DNA of 46,874 nucleotides from Pseudomonas sp. REP124 (GTDB lineage Bacteria; Pseudomonadota; Gammaproteobacteria; Pseudomonadales; Pseudomonadaceae). Made by a program: the position numbers and the translations under genes. The notes beneath the pieces are model-generated. The model saw only the letters and a list, made by a program, of their open reading frames with translations. It did no database searches and was not told where the DNA came from. Shown piece by piece: positions 34,872 through 44,363 of the stretch (its first letter is position 1; each line of letters begins with the position of its first letter). The stretch is taken from NCBI RefSeq assembly GCF_020164475.1, contig NZ_JAIQWX010000036.1:1-46874 (forward strand), given 5' to 3'.

Positions 34872-34984
34872 GCGTTATTTAGGCTGCTTTTCTAAGAATA
34901 TCTTCGCTTTTATTGCGTTTGGTCCGTGACGATGGAGTCGTGTTGGTTCAAACTACAGACTTTCAAGCAGGGAGATGTAGGGCG

Positions 34985-35449
34985 ATGAAAGGCCACCCAG
35001 ACGTTATCGATTACCTCAACACGTTGCTGACCGGCGAATTGGCCGCGCGTGACCAATATTTCGTGCACTCGCGGATGTATGAGGACTGGGGTTTCACCAA
35101 GCTCTACGAACGAATCAACCACGAGATGGAAGAAGAAGCCGGGCATGCCGATGCACTGATGCGCCGCATTCTGATGCTCGAAGGTACTCCACGCATGCGT
35201 CCTGATGATCTCGATGTCGGCACCACGGTACCGGAGATGCTGGAAGCGGACCTGCGCCTCGAGTACAAAGTACGCGCCGCTCTCTGCAAAGGCATCGAGC
35301 TCTGCGAGAAGCACCAGGATTACATCAGCCGCGAGATCCTCGAAGTTCAGCTCAACGACACAGAAGAAGATCACACCTATTGGCTGGAAAAGCAGCTGGG
35401 CCTGATCAAGCTGATCGGTATCCAGAACTACCTGCAGTCCCACGCCTGA
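34985..35449 (+). CDS. Bacterioferritin-like ferritin lacking the haem-ligand methionine (FtnA/BfrA type)
   Basis: Iron-storage protein of 154 residues, expected to form a 24-subunit shell. It looks like bacterioferritin ([20 protein letters not shown]), and all six ferroxidase ligands align with E. coli Bfr: Glu18, Glu51, His54, Glu93, Glu127 and His130. The methionine that binds inter-subunit haem (Met52 in E. coli Bfr) is Ala52 here, as the segment reads [11 protein letters not shown]. This matches the P. aeruginosa protein next to katA that was first named BfrA and later treated as a ferritin, FtnA. The ATG used has a GGGAG site 12 bases upstream; an in-frame upstream extension is not conserved. 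Storage of iron beside a haem catalase suggests joint oxidative-stress protection. Confidence 0.9.
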   Translation: MKGHPDVIDYLNTLLTGELAARDQYFVHSRMYEDWGFTKLYERINHEMEEEAGHADALMRRILMLEGTPRMRPDDLDVGTTVPEMLEADLRLEYKVRAALCKGIELCEKHQDYISREILEVQLNDTEEDHTYWLEKQLGLIKLIGIQNYLQSHA

Positions 35450-35463
35450 TTCACCCAGATACA

Positions 35464-35502
35464 AAAAAGCCCCGGCCACTGAGACAGTGACCGGGGCTTT
35501 TT
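35464..35502. terminator. Bidirectional terminator between ferritin gene and uvrA
   Basis: AGCCCCGG-C-CACT and AGTG-A-CCGGGGCT pair with one mismatch around a short loop, flanked by an A-run on the left and a T-run on the right. It serves the converging ferritin (plus) and uvrA (minus) transcripts. Confidence 0.9.
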
Positions 35503-35514
35503 CATGGGCCTTGA

Positions 35515-38349
35515 TCAGGCCCGATCACGCTCCAGCAGCGGTTTGAGGTAGTAGCCGGTATGAGATTGTTTCATCTCGGCGACTTCCTCTGGTGTGCCAA
35601 CGGCGATGATCTGGCCACCTTTGGAGCCGCCTTCCGGCCCCAGGTCCACCAGCCAGTCGGCTGTCTTGATCACGTCCAGGTTGTGCTCGATCACCACCAC
35701 GGTATTGCCGTGATCGCGCAAGCGGTGCAATACGTCGAGCAGTTGCTGGATATCCGCGAAGTGCAGGCCGGTTGTCGGCTCGTCGAGGATGTACAGGGTC
35801 TTGCCGGTATCGCGCTTGGACAGTTCGCGGGAAAGCTTGACCCGCTGTGCCTCGCCACCGGACAGCGTGGTCGCCGATTGCCCCAGTTTGATGTAGGACA
35901 GGCCGACGTCCATCAACGTCTGTAGCTTGCGCGCCAGGGCCGGGACCGCGTCAAAGAACTCTCGGGCTTCCTCGATGGTCATCTCGAGGGTCTCGTGAAT
36001 GCTCTTGCCCTTGTACTTGATCTCCAGGGTTTCGCGGTTGTAGCGCTTGCTCTTGCAGACGTCGCACGGTACGTAGATGTCCGGCAGGAAGTGCATCTCG
36101 ACCTTGATCAGACCATCGCCCTGACAGGCTTCGCAGCGCCCACCCTTTACGTTGAACGAGAAGCGCCCCGGACCATAACCGCGGGAGCGGGACTCTGGCA
36201 CGCCGGCGAACAGCTCGCGAATCGGCGTGAACAACCCGGTGTAAGTCGCCGGGTTGGAGCGCGGCGTGCGTCCAATCGGGCTCTGGTCGATATCGACCAC
36301 CTTATCCAGATGCTCCAGCCCCTTGATGCTGTCGTGCGGAGCCGCTTCGAGTGTCGTCGCACCGTTCAGCGCCGTGGCGCTGAGAGGGAAAAGCGTATTG
36401 TTGATCAGCGTGGATTTGCCCGAGCCGGACACACCCGTCACGCAAGTCAGCAAGCCGATCGGAATATCCAGATCGACATTGCGCAAGTTGTTGCCACGGG
36501 CGCCTTTCAGCGACAGCGACAGCTTCTTGTTGCGAGGTGTGCGCTTGGCCGGTACTTCGATCTTCACCCGACCCGACAGGTACTTGCCGGTCAGCGAATC
36601 CGGATGCGACATCACCTCGTCCGGCGTACCCTCGGCAACGATGGCGCCGCCATGGACCCCGGCCCCCGGGCCGATATCCACCACGTAGTCGGCCAGGCGA
36701 ATGGCGTCCTCGTCGTGTTCGACCACGATCACCGTGTTACCGATGTCGCGCAGGTGCTTCAGAGTGCCCAGCAGGCGGTCGTTATCGCGCTGGTGCAGGC
36801 CAATCGAAGGTTCGTCGAGAATGTACAGCACGCCGACCAGCCCCGCACCGATCTGGCTGGCCAGACGGATACGTTGTGCTTCACCGCCCGACAGCGTGTC
36901 CGCGCTGCGGTCCAGCGACAGATAGTCGAGGCCGACGTTGACCAGGAACTGCAGGCGCTCACGGATTTCCTTGAGGATCTTGTCGGCAATCTCGCCGCGA
37001 CGACCGGTCAGCGACAGCCCGCCGAAATACTCGCAGGCATCGCCGATTGGCAGGTTGGTCACTGCCGGCAGGTTTTTCTCGCCCACCCACACATGCCGCG
37101 CCTCACGCCGCAGGCGGGTGCCACGGCAGTCCGGGCAGGATTGGGTGCTGAGGAACTTGGCCAGTTCTTCGCGCACCGAAGCCGATTCGGTTTCGCGATA
37201 GCGACGCTCCAGGTTCGGCACGATGCCTTCGAACGGGTGCGAGCGTTTGACGATGTCGCCGCGATCATTCAGGTATTTGAAGTCGACGTTCTGTGAGCCG
37301 GTGCCGTGCAGGATCTGCTTTTGCTTGTCGGCCGGCAGCTCGTTGAACGGCACTTCCAGGCTGAACTTGAAGTGGCTGGCCAATGAGCCAAGCATCTGGA
37401 AGTAATAGACGTTGCGCCGGTCCCAGCCGCGAATCGCCCCTTCTGCCAGGGTGAGCTCGCCGTTGACCAGTCGCTTGATGTCGAAGAACTGCTTGACCCC
37501 CAGGCCATCGCAGGTCGGGCAGGCGCCGGCCGGGTTGTTGAAGGAAAACAGTTTGGGTTCGAGTTCGCTGATGGCATGGCCGCAGATCGGGCAGGCGAAG
37601 CGTGCGGAGAAGATCATCTCTTCGCCCGGTTCGTCGTCCATCGGCGCCACCAGCGCAATGCCGTCCGCCAGCTTGAGCGCAGTTTCGAAGGATTCGGCCA
37701 GACGTTGTTGCAGATCGGCGCGGACCTTGAAACGGTCGACCACCACGTCAATGGTGTGTTTCTTCTGTTTGTCGAGCTTTGGCGCTTCGTCCAGCTCATA
37801 GAGCTTGCCGTTGATCCGGGCACGAACGAAACCCTGGGCTCGCAGCTCTTCGAAGACCGAGAGGTGCTCGCCTTTGCGCTCGCGGATGACCGGTGCCAGC
37901 AGCATGAGTTTGCTGCCCTCCGGCTGCGCGAGGACCAGGTCGACCATCTGGCTGACGGTCTGCGCTTCCAGCGGGATGTCGTGATCCGGGCAGCGCGGGA
38001 TGCCGACGCGGGCATACAGCAAGCGCAGGTAGTCGTAGATCTCGGTGATGGTGCCGACGGTCGAGCGCGGGTTGTGCGAGGTCGACTTCTGTTCGATGGA
38101 GATCGCCGGCGACAGGCCTTCGATGGTGTCGACGTCGGGCTTTTCCATCATCGACAGGAATTGTCGGGCGTAGGCTGACAGCGATTCGACGTAGCGGCGC
38201 TGGCCTTCGGCGTACAGTGTGTCGAAGGCCAGCGACGACTTGCCGGAGCCGGACAGGCCGGTGATGACGATCAGCTTGTCCCGCGGCAGGGTCAGGTCGA
38301 TGTTCTTCAGGTTGTGGGTTCGAGCCCCACGGATCAGGATCTTGTCCAA
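35515..38349 (-). CDS. uvrA: UvrABC system protein A
   Basis: Damage-recognition ATPase of nucleotide excision repair; loads UvrB on lesions. It has 944 residues when read from TTG at 38349, the start of the conserved [18 protein letters not shown]. An ATG 66 bases upstream would add 22 unconserved residues. Two ABC-type ATPase modules: Walker [15 protein letters not shown] near 32-45 and [15 protein letters not shown] in the second half, each with an LSGGEAQR signature. Zinc fingers at CPICGH...CPTC and at CEACQGDG...CDVC are complete. Confidence 0.97.
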   Translation of the reverse strand: MDKILIRGARTHNLKNIDLTLPRDKLIVITGLSGSGKSSLAFDTLYAEGQRRYVESLSAYARQFLSMMEKPDVDTIEGLSPAISIEQKSTSHNPRSTVGTITEIYDYLRLLYARVGIPRCPDHDIPLEAQTVSQMVDLVLAQPEGSKLMLLAPVIRERKGEHLSVFEELRAQGFVRARINGKLYELDEAPKLDKQKKHTIDVVVDRFKVRADLQQRLAESFETALKLADGIALVAPMDDEPGEEMIFSARFACPICGHAISELEPKLFSFNNPAGACPTCDGLGVKQFFDIKRLVNGELTLAEGAIRGWDRRNVYYFQMLGSLASHFKFSLEVPFNELPADKQKQILHGTGSQNVDFKYLNDRGDIVKRSHPFEGIVPNLERRYRETESASVREELAKFLSTQSCPDCRGTRLRREARHVWVGEKNLPAVTNLPIGDACEYFGGLSLTGRRGEIADKILKEIRERLQFLVNVGLDYLSLDRSADTLSGGEAQRIRLASQIGAGLVGVLYILDEPSIGLHQRDNDRLLGTLKHLRDIGNTVIVVEHDEDAIRLADYVVDIGPGAGVHGGAIVAEGTPDEVMSHPDSLTGKYLSGRVKIEVPAKRTPRNKKLSLSLKGARGNNLRNVDLDIPIGLLTCVTGVSGSGKSTLINNTLFPLSATALNGATTLEAAPHDSIKGLEHLDKVVDIDQSPIGRTPRSNPATYTGLFTPIRELFAGVPESRSRGYGPGRFSFNVKGGRCEACQGDGLIKVEMHFLPDIYVPCDVCKSKRYNRETLEIKYKGKSIHETLEMTIEEAREFFDAVPALARKLQTLMDVGLSYIKLGQSATTLSGGEAQRVKLSRELSKRDTGKTLYILDEPTTGLHFADIQQLLDVLHRLRDHGNTVVVIEHNLDVIKTADWLVDLGPEGGSKGGQIIAVGTPEEVAEMKQSHTGYYLKPLLERDRA

Positions 38350-38383
38350 AGTGGCCTCGCTTGGCGGGCGTCGAAAACGTAGG

Positions 38384-38412
38384 AGTATACGGCCAAATAC
38401 TGGATGGATGCA
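38384..38412 (-). promoter_or_regulatory. Possible uvrA promoter
   Basis: On the minus strand TATACT (complement of 38384-38389) lies 35 bases before the TTG start; the -35 at the usual distance (TGCATC) is poor. I see no CTG-N10-CAG LexA box in the 191-base uvrA-MFS gap. Confidence 0.3.
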
Positions 38413-38540
38413 CACTATCGAATGATGTCATTGCAGGCTTACATGAAAGGTCTTTCATCTACACGCGGCAAAGCGTCGCGATATACCCAGTCAATCGATC
38501 GGACTGGTAGAATCGCCGCCGGTTCACACGAGGTTTTTCC

Positions 38541-39938
38541 ATGCACGATCCCCACAGCGAACGCATGAGTGGCAGCGAGACCCGCGCGGCGAGCGGTCTG
38601 GCCCTGGTGTTCGCCTTCCGCATGCTGGGCATGTTCATGGTGTTGCCGGTACTGGCGACCTATGGCATGGACCTCGCCGGAGCGACCCCGGCCCTGATCG
38701 GGCTGGCGATTGGCGCTTATGGCCTGACCCAGGCAATTTTCCAGATTCCTTTCGGCATCATTTCCGACCGTATCGGCCGTCGCCCGGTGATTTACCTTGG
38801 GTTGGTGGTATTCGCCCTTGGCAGCGTATTGGCGGCCAACGCCGATTCGATCTGGGGCGTGATCGCCGGTCGTATCCTGCAGGGCGCTGGAGCGATTTCC
38901 GCGGCGGTCATGGCGCTGCTGTCCGATCTGACTCGCGAACAGCATCGCACCAAGGCCATGGCCATGATCGGCATGACCATCGGCCTGTCGTTCGCCGTGG
39001 CGATGGTGGTCGGTCCCTTGCTGACCCGGGCTTTCGGCCTTTCCGGATTGTTCCTGGCCACCGGTGGCATGGCGCTGGTGGGTATCGTGATCGTGATGTT
39101 CATGGTGCCGCGCTCCACCGGTCCATTGCAGCACCGCGAGTCCGGCGTCGCGCGCCAGGCCTTGATGCCGACACTCAAGCACCCGGACCTGTTGCGCCTG
39201 GATTTGGGTATCTTCGTGTTGCACGCGATGTTGATGTCGAGCTTCGTGGCCTTGCCGCTTGCGCTGGTCGAGAAGGCCGGGCTGCCCAAGGAACAGCACT
39301 GGTGGGTGTACCTCACGGCGCTGCTGATCTCGTTCTTCGCCATGATCCCGTTCATTATCTACGGCGAAAAACGACGCAAAATGAAACGAGTTCTGCTCGG
39401 TGCCGTCGTGACGCTGATGCTCACTGAGCTATTCTTCTGGCAGTTCGGCGACAGCCTGCGGGCTCTGGTGGTGGGTACGGTGGTGTTCTTCACCGCGTTC
39501 AACCTGCTGGAGGCTTCGCTGCCGTCGCTGATCAGCAAGGTTTCACCGGCTGGCGGCAAGGGCACGGCGATGGGGGTTTATTCCACCAGTCAATTCCTCG
39601 GTTCGGCATTGGGCGGAATTCTCGGCGGCTGGATGTTCCAGCACGGCGGTTTGTCGGTTGTGTTCCTGGGATGTGCGGCTCTGGCTGCACTCTGGCTGGC
39701 CTTTGCTGTTACCATGCGTGAACCTCCCTACGTGACAAGCCTGCGCTTGCCGTTGTCGCCCGAGGCGATCCGCGAAGCGGGTCTGGTCGAGCGCCTGAAG
39801 GCCGTCGTAGGGGTAACAGATGCAGTGATAGTCGCTGATGAGGCGGCCATTTACATCAAATTGGACACCGAACTATTGGATCGCAGCACCCTGGAAGACC
39901 TGGTGAACAACCCGGCCGGGGCAGCGTGCGTAGCCTAG
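38541..39938 (+). CDS. MFS transporter, YajR-like, with C-terminal soluble domain
   Basis: Inner-membrane transporter of 465 residues with about 12 hydrophobic segments from residue 18 to 390. Motif A after TM2 is GIISDRIGRRPVIYL. After the last helix, residues about 400-460 (SPEAIREAGLVERLKAVVGV ... AAIYIKLDTELLDRSTL) form a small alpha/beta domain that resembles the YAM domain of E. coli YajR. The substrate is unknown; drug-efflux annotation would be a guess. It lies 9 bases upstream of ssb and diverges from uvrA, as in P. aeruginosa. Confidence 0.85.
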   Translation: MHDPHSERMSGSETRAASGLALVFAFRMLGMFMVLPVLATYGMDLAGATPALIGLAIGAYGLTQAIFQIPFGIISDRIGRRPVIYLGLVVFALGSVLAANADSIWGVIAGRILQGAGAISAAVMALLSDLTREQHRTKAMAMIGMTIGLSFAVAMVVGPLLTRAFGLSGLFLATGGMALVGIVIVMFMVPRSTGPLQHRESGVARQALMPTLKHPDLLRLDLGIFVLHAMLMSSFVALPLALVEKAGLPKEQHWWVYLTALLISFFAMIPFIIYGEKRRKMKRVLLGAVVTLMLTELFFWQFGDSLRALVVGTVVFFTAFNLLEASLPSLISKVSPAGGKGTAMGVYSTSQFLGSALGGILGGWMFQHGGLSVVFLGCAALAALWLAFAVTMREPPYVTSLRLPLSPEAIREAGLVERLKAVVGVTDAVIVADEAAIYIKLDTELLDRSTLEDLVNNPAGAACVA

Positions 39939-39947
39939 GAGAACGTA

Positions 39948-40460
39948 ATGGCCCGTGGGGTTAACAAAGTCATATTGGTCGGCACTTGCGGCCAGGATCC
40001 TGAAGTTCGCTACCTGCCGAACGGTAACGCCGTGACCAACCTGAGTCTGGCGACCAGTGAACAGTGGACCGACAAGCAAACCGGTCAGAAAGTCGAAAAG
40101 ACCGAATGGCACCGTGTATCGATGTTCGGCAAAGTGGCGGAAATTGCCGGCGAATACCTGCGTAAAGGTTCGCAAGTCTACATCGAAGGCAAGTTGCAGA
40201 CCCGCGAGTGGGAAAAAGACGGCATCAAGCGTTACACCACTGAAATCGTGGTCGACATGCAAGGCACCATGCAGCTGCTGGGCGGTCGTCCACAGCAGGG
40301 TGACCAACAAGGCGGTGGTAACAACTACCAGCAGTCCGCGCCACGCCAGCAGGCTCCACGCCCTCAGCAGTCGGCACCGCAGCAGCGTCCAGCGCCACAA
40401 CAGGCCGCTCCGCAGCCAGCTCCGGATTTCGACAGCTTTGATGACGATATCCCGTTCTAA
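39948..40460 (+). CDS. ssb: Single-stranded DNA-binding protein
   Basis: Coats single-stranded DNA in replication, recombination and repair. It has 170 residues: an OB fold (about 1-110: [39 protein letters not shown]), a glutamine/proline-rich linker, and the acidic tip FDDDIPF that recruits partner proteins. It is probably cotranscribed with the MFS gene. No LexA box is visible in the uvrA side of the region. Confidence 0.97.
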   Translation: MARGVNKVILVGTCGQDPEVRYLPNGNAVTNLSLATSEQWTDKQTGQKVEKTEWHRVSMFGKVAEIAGEYLRKGSQVYIEGKLQTREWEKDGIKRYTTEIVVDMQGTMQLLGGRPQQGDQQGGGNNYQQSAPRQQAPRPQQSAPQQRPAPQQAAPQPAPDFDSFDDDIPF

Positions 40461-40476
40461 GCAAAACGCTTGGAAC

Positions 40477-40515
40477 AAAAAAAGCCCGGCATTCCCAAAG
40501 GATCCCGGGCTTTTT
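40477..40515. terminator. Bidirectional terminator between ssb and the yjf-type operon
   Basis: AAAAAGCCCGG and CCGGGCTTTTT pair over 11 bp around an imperfect inner stem, with A- and T-runs at both ends. It ends ssb (plus) and the converging operon (minus). Confidence 0.88.
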
Positions 40516-40530
40516 GTTACCCGCGATTTT

Positions 40531-41688
40531 TCAGTCGAGTATCAGGTGCGGCAGGAACCGGCTCGAGTCCTTGGTGATCAGGCTGTTGTCTTCCCGGACA
40601 CCGATGCCCGCCGCCTGATCGCCGATCACCCAGGAGCCGATCAGCGTATAGCTGTCGTCGAATTTCGGCAGCGGGGCGAATTCCTGCAGGATGAACGGTG
40701 CGTCCGTGTAAGGCCCATCCTGCTTCACGATCAGGCCCTCCGTGGTTTGCAGCTCGATGTTGGCGCCTTCCCGCGAGAAGTACGGTTTGCGAACCCAGCC
40801 CTTGGGCACCGCTTTGCCTGGCTCGGTATCCAGATGGGCGGCGAGCAGGTTCGGGTGACCTTTGTTGAATTCCCACAGCAGCGGCAGGATGCCCTTGTTG
40901 GACAGGATCGACTTCCAGGCCGGCTCGAAAAACTGCGTGTCACTCTCGGCAATCGCCGCGCCGAATGGTTCGTGGAAGATGAACTCCTAGGCATGCAGCT
41001 TGAACAGGTGAGGGATCCAGCGATCTTCAAGATCGACGAAACGGCCTTCACTGGTCAGCCCGATATCTTCTATATCGATGTGCCGTGATTCGATGCCGAC
41101 CTTTTCGGCGATCAGGCGCAGATAGTCAGTGGTGCCCCTGTCCTCCACCGAGTCTTTCATCGAGGCAAAGTAGAACGGTTGCTTGAGCTGAAGCTGGGCG
41201 AAGGCCTGATGCAGTTTGGTGTCGATGCTGTTGAACTGGTCGGAACCCTTGGGCAGCAATCCGCGCTCGATGCACTGCTCCAGCCAGCCCCATTGAAAGG
41301 CGGCGGCTTCGTACAGACTGGTGGGGGTGTCGTAGTTCAGCTCCAGCAACTTGGCAGGGCCGTTGCCGTTGTAGGAGAAATCCATGCGCCCGTACAGGTG
41401 CGGATGGCCTTCGAGCCACGACGTGCGGATCAGGTCGTGGAAGGGCGCAGGAATGCTCAGGCGCTCCAGCAGCTCTTCGCTCTTGACCACCCGGGCCACC
41501 AGATCCATGCACATTTCGTGGATCTCGGTGGTCGGGTCTTCCAGATCGTTTTCGATCTGTTTGAGCGTGAACTGGTAGTACGCGCTTTCGTCCCAGTAGG
41601 GTTCGTCGTCGATGGTATGGAACAGAAAGCCGAGGCTCTCGGCCGTCTGTTTCCAGTCATGCCGCTCTGCGCAGTGGATTTTCTTCAT
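40531..41688 (-). pseudogene. Glutathionylspermidine-synthase-family ATP-grasp protein (YjfC/YgiC-like), interrupted by an amber codon
   Basis: The full frame encodes 385 residues but codon 234 is TAG (40987-40989). Before it the protein reads IPHLFKLHA and after it EFIFHEPFGAAIAESD; relatives have a tryptophan between these parts, so TGG to TAG by one G-to-A change is likely. The remaining 151 codons have no other stop or frameshift. Family marks include MDFSYNGNGPAKLLELNYD followed by TPTSLYEAA, and WVRKPYFSREGANIEL in the ATP-grasp C-terminal part. The family ligates amines to peptides or glutathione, but E. coli YjfC and YgiC have no proven reaction. It is the last gene of the six-gene operon. 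It could be a true recent pseudogene, a sequencing error, or a read-through gene. Confidence 0.85.
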
Positions 41689-41700
41689 GGCCTTGCGTCC

Positions 41701-42417
41701 TCAGCTGCTCGATCCGCCGCCCCAGCCGCTGCGGGCACTGGCCTTGCTGCCGAAGCCGCCACGGGAGGTGGAAGAAGCCACGGAAATCGGTTTCTTGGCC
41801 GGGCGCGTAGAGGTGGTGCTGTAGCCGCTGCCGTATTTCGCCTGGTTGGAGCGGTAGAACGTTGAGCCCTTGGCGATCCGCTGACTGAGCGTGGAAGAAC
41901 CGTAGCTGCCACGATCATCGCGATAGCGATAGACCGGCTCGGAGTAGTAGCTGTTACGGTTGTTGCTCAGCATGTTGCCGATCAGCAGGCCGGTCAGCAG
42001 GCTACTGGTGGAAAAGCCCGAACCGCCGCCACTGTTGCTGGTTTCTGAGGCAGGCAATTGGGCCCGCGCGGCGTCCACCTGGGATTGCGTGACCTGGCCA
42101 TCAGCCGTCAGTTCGAAGCCGCCCAGCCGGGGGATGAACTTGCCGGCCGAGTCCTGCTGGCACCAGTCGGCGACGAAGTCGGCATCGCAATCGGCCTGGT
42201 TGTCGTACACCGGGGCCATGCGGCGATGCTCGGCCAGGGCGGTCATGTAGGCGTCGGAGCAGACATCCACCGGCAACTTTTCATCGGCGCACTGCTGAAC
42301 GGACTGGAAGTTGTACTTCTTCTGCACAGCGTAGGTTTTTTCCGTTGGCCCGCAGCCCGATATCGCCATGGCGACCGACGCGGCCAGCGGAAGCTGTACG
42401 TACTTGCTTCGTTTCAT
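41701..42417 (-). CDS. DUF1190 family lipoprotein (YjfM/YgiB-like)
   Basis: 238-residue exported protein with a signal sequence and lipobox (SVAMAISGCGPTEK; acylated Cys at about 22). The middle part has four or five cysteines in a pattern typical of DUF1190 (QQCADEKLPVDVCSDAYM, DCDADFVADWCQQD). The C-terminal 80 residues are low-complexity, rich in Gly, Ser, Tyr and Arg, ending GGFGSKASARSGWGGGSSS. In E. coli DUF1190 genes (yjfM, ygiB) lie next to glutathionylspermidine-synthase-like genes (yjfC, ygiC), as here with a 12-base gap. No function is established. Confidence 0.85.
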   Translation of the reverse strand: MKRSKYVQLPLAASVAMAISGCGPTEKTYAVQKKYNFQSVQQCADEKLPVDVCSDAYMTALAEHRRMAPVYDNQADCDADFVADWCQQDSAGKFIPRLGGFELTADGQVTQSQVDAARAQLPASETSNSGGGSGFSTSSLLTGLLIGNMLSNNRNSYYSEPVYRYRDDRGSYGSSTLSQRIAKGSTFYRSNQAKYGSGYSTTSTRPAKKPISVASSTSRGGFGSKASARSGWGGGSSS

Positions 42418-42433
42418 TCGGCGCTCCCTGCCG

Positions 42434-42862
42434 TCAGTTCTGGGATGGGGTCATGCACGCGGCGTTCAACATGCCGACGCTGATGGCCACTGCCGCCACA
42501 TAGATACCCGCAGCAATTTCACCTTTTTGAATGCGCTCGGACACGCCCTTGAGCACCAGGCTGGTCATCAGGAACGCCAGCAACTGGACGAACGCGGCGA
42601 TCACGGCCCAGACAACGAAATCCAGAATGCTGATGGAGTAAGCGATGACATTGCTGGCCGGAATGGCGAAACCGATGATCGCGCCACCCAGGGCAATCGC
42701 GGCGGCCACGTTGCCCGAGCGGATCAGTTCGAATTCCTTGTGGGGCGTGATTCGGGTGTAGATCAGCTGGAACAATGCGAATAACGCCGCAGCGCCGCCA
42801 AGGTACAAGACGAACCCGAGCACGGCGGCTTTGTTCAGGGAGATGGAGAGTGCTTCCAGCAT
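42434..42862 (-). CDS. DUF350 family inner-membrane protein (YjfL-like)
   Basis: 142-residue protein with four hydrophobic helices (about 12-36, 49-73, 77-103 and 114-135) and hardly any extramembrane sequence. The conserved feature is the pair of glycine-rich helices AIALGGAIIGFAIPAS and ISVGMLNAACM. The ATG at 42862 is chosen because GGAAG lies 6 bases upstream; the frame continues upstream only inside the preceding gene. No catalytic residues are evident. A small channel or membrane-anchor role is possible but unproven. Confidence 0.85.
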   Translation of the reverse strand: MLEALSISLNKAAVLGFVLYLGGAAALFALFQLIYTRITPHKEFELIRSGNVAAAIALGGAIIGFAIPASNVIAYSISILDFVVWAVIAAFVQLLAFLMTSLVLKGVSERIQKGEIAAGIYVAAVAISVGMLNAACMTPSQN

Positions 42863-42876
42863 GGATAACTTCCTGT

Positions 42877-43557
42877 TTAAAAAATAGTCAGATCGGTGGT
42901 GTACAGCGAGATGCCCCGGGACGTGCTCAGGCTGATGGTGCCCTCTGCGTCTTCCTCGACGGAAAACAGCAGGAACTCCCGGCGATTGGTCAGGCCGGTG
43001 TCGCGGGCGTAGAGCATCGAATGGTGTCCGATGCTGTAAGTCTCCTCGGGATTGCTCAGGTTTTCGCTCAGCGACACCAGTTCCGTCTGGCCGGCCTCGC
43101 TGCCCCATTCACGGGTGAAAACCACGCCGTCGTGGGTGTAGGTCGGCAGGCCGATCAGGCTGTCGGGACCTGCCAGCCGGCGCAGTTCCGCTTCAGTGTT
43201 GATGGTGACGTAATCCAGGTAATTGAACAGGATCACCGACTCGACTTGTCCGGCGATTTCGCCGCTGGTGTGCACTTGCAGCCAGTGATCTTCGTCGTTG
43301 AGGTAGTAGCGCGACAGCCAGGTCGATTGACCGAGGTCGATGGTGCCGGCGCTCCAGATCTGCTGGGACTCGGGGATCGCCACGGTGGTTTTTCCGTCAA
43401 GCAGCAGTTTCAGGGTCGAGTCGAACATCACGCCCTTGCCGAACGCCAGGCCCAGCGGCCCGGCGAGCGCCTCATTGGACGGCACGCTGTCGTTGGCAAT
43501 CCACTTCGAGTCCGAGTTTGGAGCTTCGAGCCCCATGAACTTTTTAAACCATCCCAT
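42877..43557 (-). CDS. DUF2491 family protein (YjfK-like)
   Basis: 226-residue cytoplasmic protein without membrane helices, read from the ATG of MGWFKKFMGLEAP, which follows a GAGGT site; an upstream in-frame ATG lacks support. Conserved-looking parts are SRYYLNDEDHWLQVHTSG and GLPTYTHDGVVFTREWG. The N-terminal MGWFKKFMG is amphipathic and could touch the membrane (inference). It follows the PspA-like gene in the same order as E. coli yjfJ-yjfK. Function unknown. Confidence 0.8.
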   Translation of the reverse strand: MGWFKKFMGLEAPNSDSKWIANDSVPSNEALAGPLGLAFGKGVMFDSTLKLLLDGKTTVAIPESQQIWSAGTIDLGQSTWLSRYYLNDEDHWLQVHTSGEIAGQVESVILFNYLDYVTINTEAELRRLAGPDSLIGLPTYTHDGVVFTREWGSEAGQTELVSLSENLSNPEETYSIGHHSMLYARDTGLTNRREFLLFSVEEDAEGTISLSTSRGISLYTTDLTIF

Positions 43558-43582
43558 CGAAGACCTCGAATCGACAAAATGA

Positions 43583-43607
43583 AAGAAGGGCAATCAATGC
43601 CCTTCTT
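43583..43607 (-). terminator. Hairpin between the PspA-like and DUF2491 genes
   Basis: On the minus strand AAGAAGGGCA and TGCCCTTCTT form a perfect 10-bp stem with a 5-base loop, followed by TCATTTTG. It may attenuate transcription or protect the upstream mRNA end, so that the first two genes are made in excess of the last four. Confidence 0.6.
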
Positions 43608-43628
43608 GCTCTGCGGTTGCCGCCTGGA

Positions 43629-44327
43629 TCACTCGGCGGACTGTTTTTTCAGGCGCTCGAGAATGGCGTTGGCGCTGCCTGCGTCCGGGGTGATGCCGGC
43701 CTCGCGCAGTTTGCGATCCAGATCGTTGCCGGATGAAGCCTCTGCCAGTTCGTCCTGGGCGTTCAGCTCAGCCGCGCGCTGCTGTTGCTTGGCTTGCAGG
43801 CGATTGAGAGTGCCGACCGCGGTTTCCAGCTTGCCGTTGGCGCCACCGCTGGCAATCGAAGCGCTGACCTGGGCCTTCTGCACGCTTTCGCGGGCCTTGG
43901 CCATGTCCACTTGCTGGCGCAGGCTCTTGATCCGCGCTTCGGCCTTGTTGATGTCCTTGCGCATGTTGTCGGCGTAGGTGCCGAACTCGGTGGCCTGCTT
44001 CTGTTCGACATCCAGATCGTTGGTCAGGGTCGAAATGGCTTCGGCCACTTCCAGCGCCAGGTCTTCGCGATTGGCCTGGATCGCGGCGAGTGCCTTGGAC
44101 TCCAAGTCCTTGATCTTGGCGTTGTACTCACCGACGCGATCGGCCGAGAGTTTGTGTTTGGCCATGATAGTCACCAGCTCGCGCCTGGCATTGGCCAGGG
44201 CGCTGTCGGCGTCGCGGATTTCCTGATCGAGGATGCGCAGGGCCTGCTGGTCGACGATGGCCTCGCCGACTTCGCTGGCGCCGCCGCGCAATGCGGTGAA
44301 CAACTTGCTCCAGATGGACTGAGTCAT
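43629..44327 (-). CDS. PspA/IM30 family protein (YjfJ-like)
   Basis: 232-residue protein, nearly all alpha-helical coiled coil (about 25-200, e.g. AKIKDLESKALAAIQANRED), starting MTQSIWSKLFTALRGGASEV. The N-terminal stretch is amphipathic and suited to membrane binding, as in PspA and Vipp1, which form ESCRT-III-like polymers that protect or remodel membranes. The C-terminal tail (LDRKLREAGITPDAGSANAI) is charged. It is more similar in context to E. coli YjfJ than to PspA, since no pspF, pspB or pspC is nearby. Confidence 0.88.
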   Translation of the reverse strand: MTQSIWSKLFTALRGGASEVGEAIVDQQALRILDQEIRDADSALANARRELVTIMAKHKLSADRVGEYNAKIKDLESKALAAIQANREDLALEVAEAISTLTNDLDVEQKQATEFGTYADNMRKDINKAEARIKSLRQQVDMAKARESVQKAQVSASIASGGANGKLETAVGTLNRLQAKQQQRAAELNAQDELAEASSGNDLDRKLREAGITPDAGSANAILERLKKQSAE

Positions 44328-44363
44328 TGGATTTTCCCTGTTTGCGAATGGCTTGGAAGAGGA

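Noticed and set aside
35995..37296. A 433-codon plus-strand frame inside uvrA
   Set aside because: It is a shadow of a GC-rich gene on the other strand; the composition is typical of out-of-frame translation and uvrA itself is unmistakable.
38350..38540. LexA (SOS) box between uvrA and the MFS gene
   Set aside because: I looked for CTG-N10-CAG on both strands and found no convincing match, although uvrA is SOS-controlled in some relatives.
40057..41088. A 343-codon plus-strand frame spanning ssb, the terminator and the ATP-grasp gene
   Set aside because: It crosses a strong bidirectional terminator and two well-supported genes in other frames.
40531..41688. Two separate genes for the ATP-grasp region
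   Set aside because: Both parts lie in the same frame, each is only part of the family, and only one stop codon separates them; there is no ribosome site for the second part.
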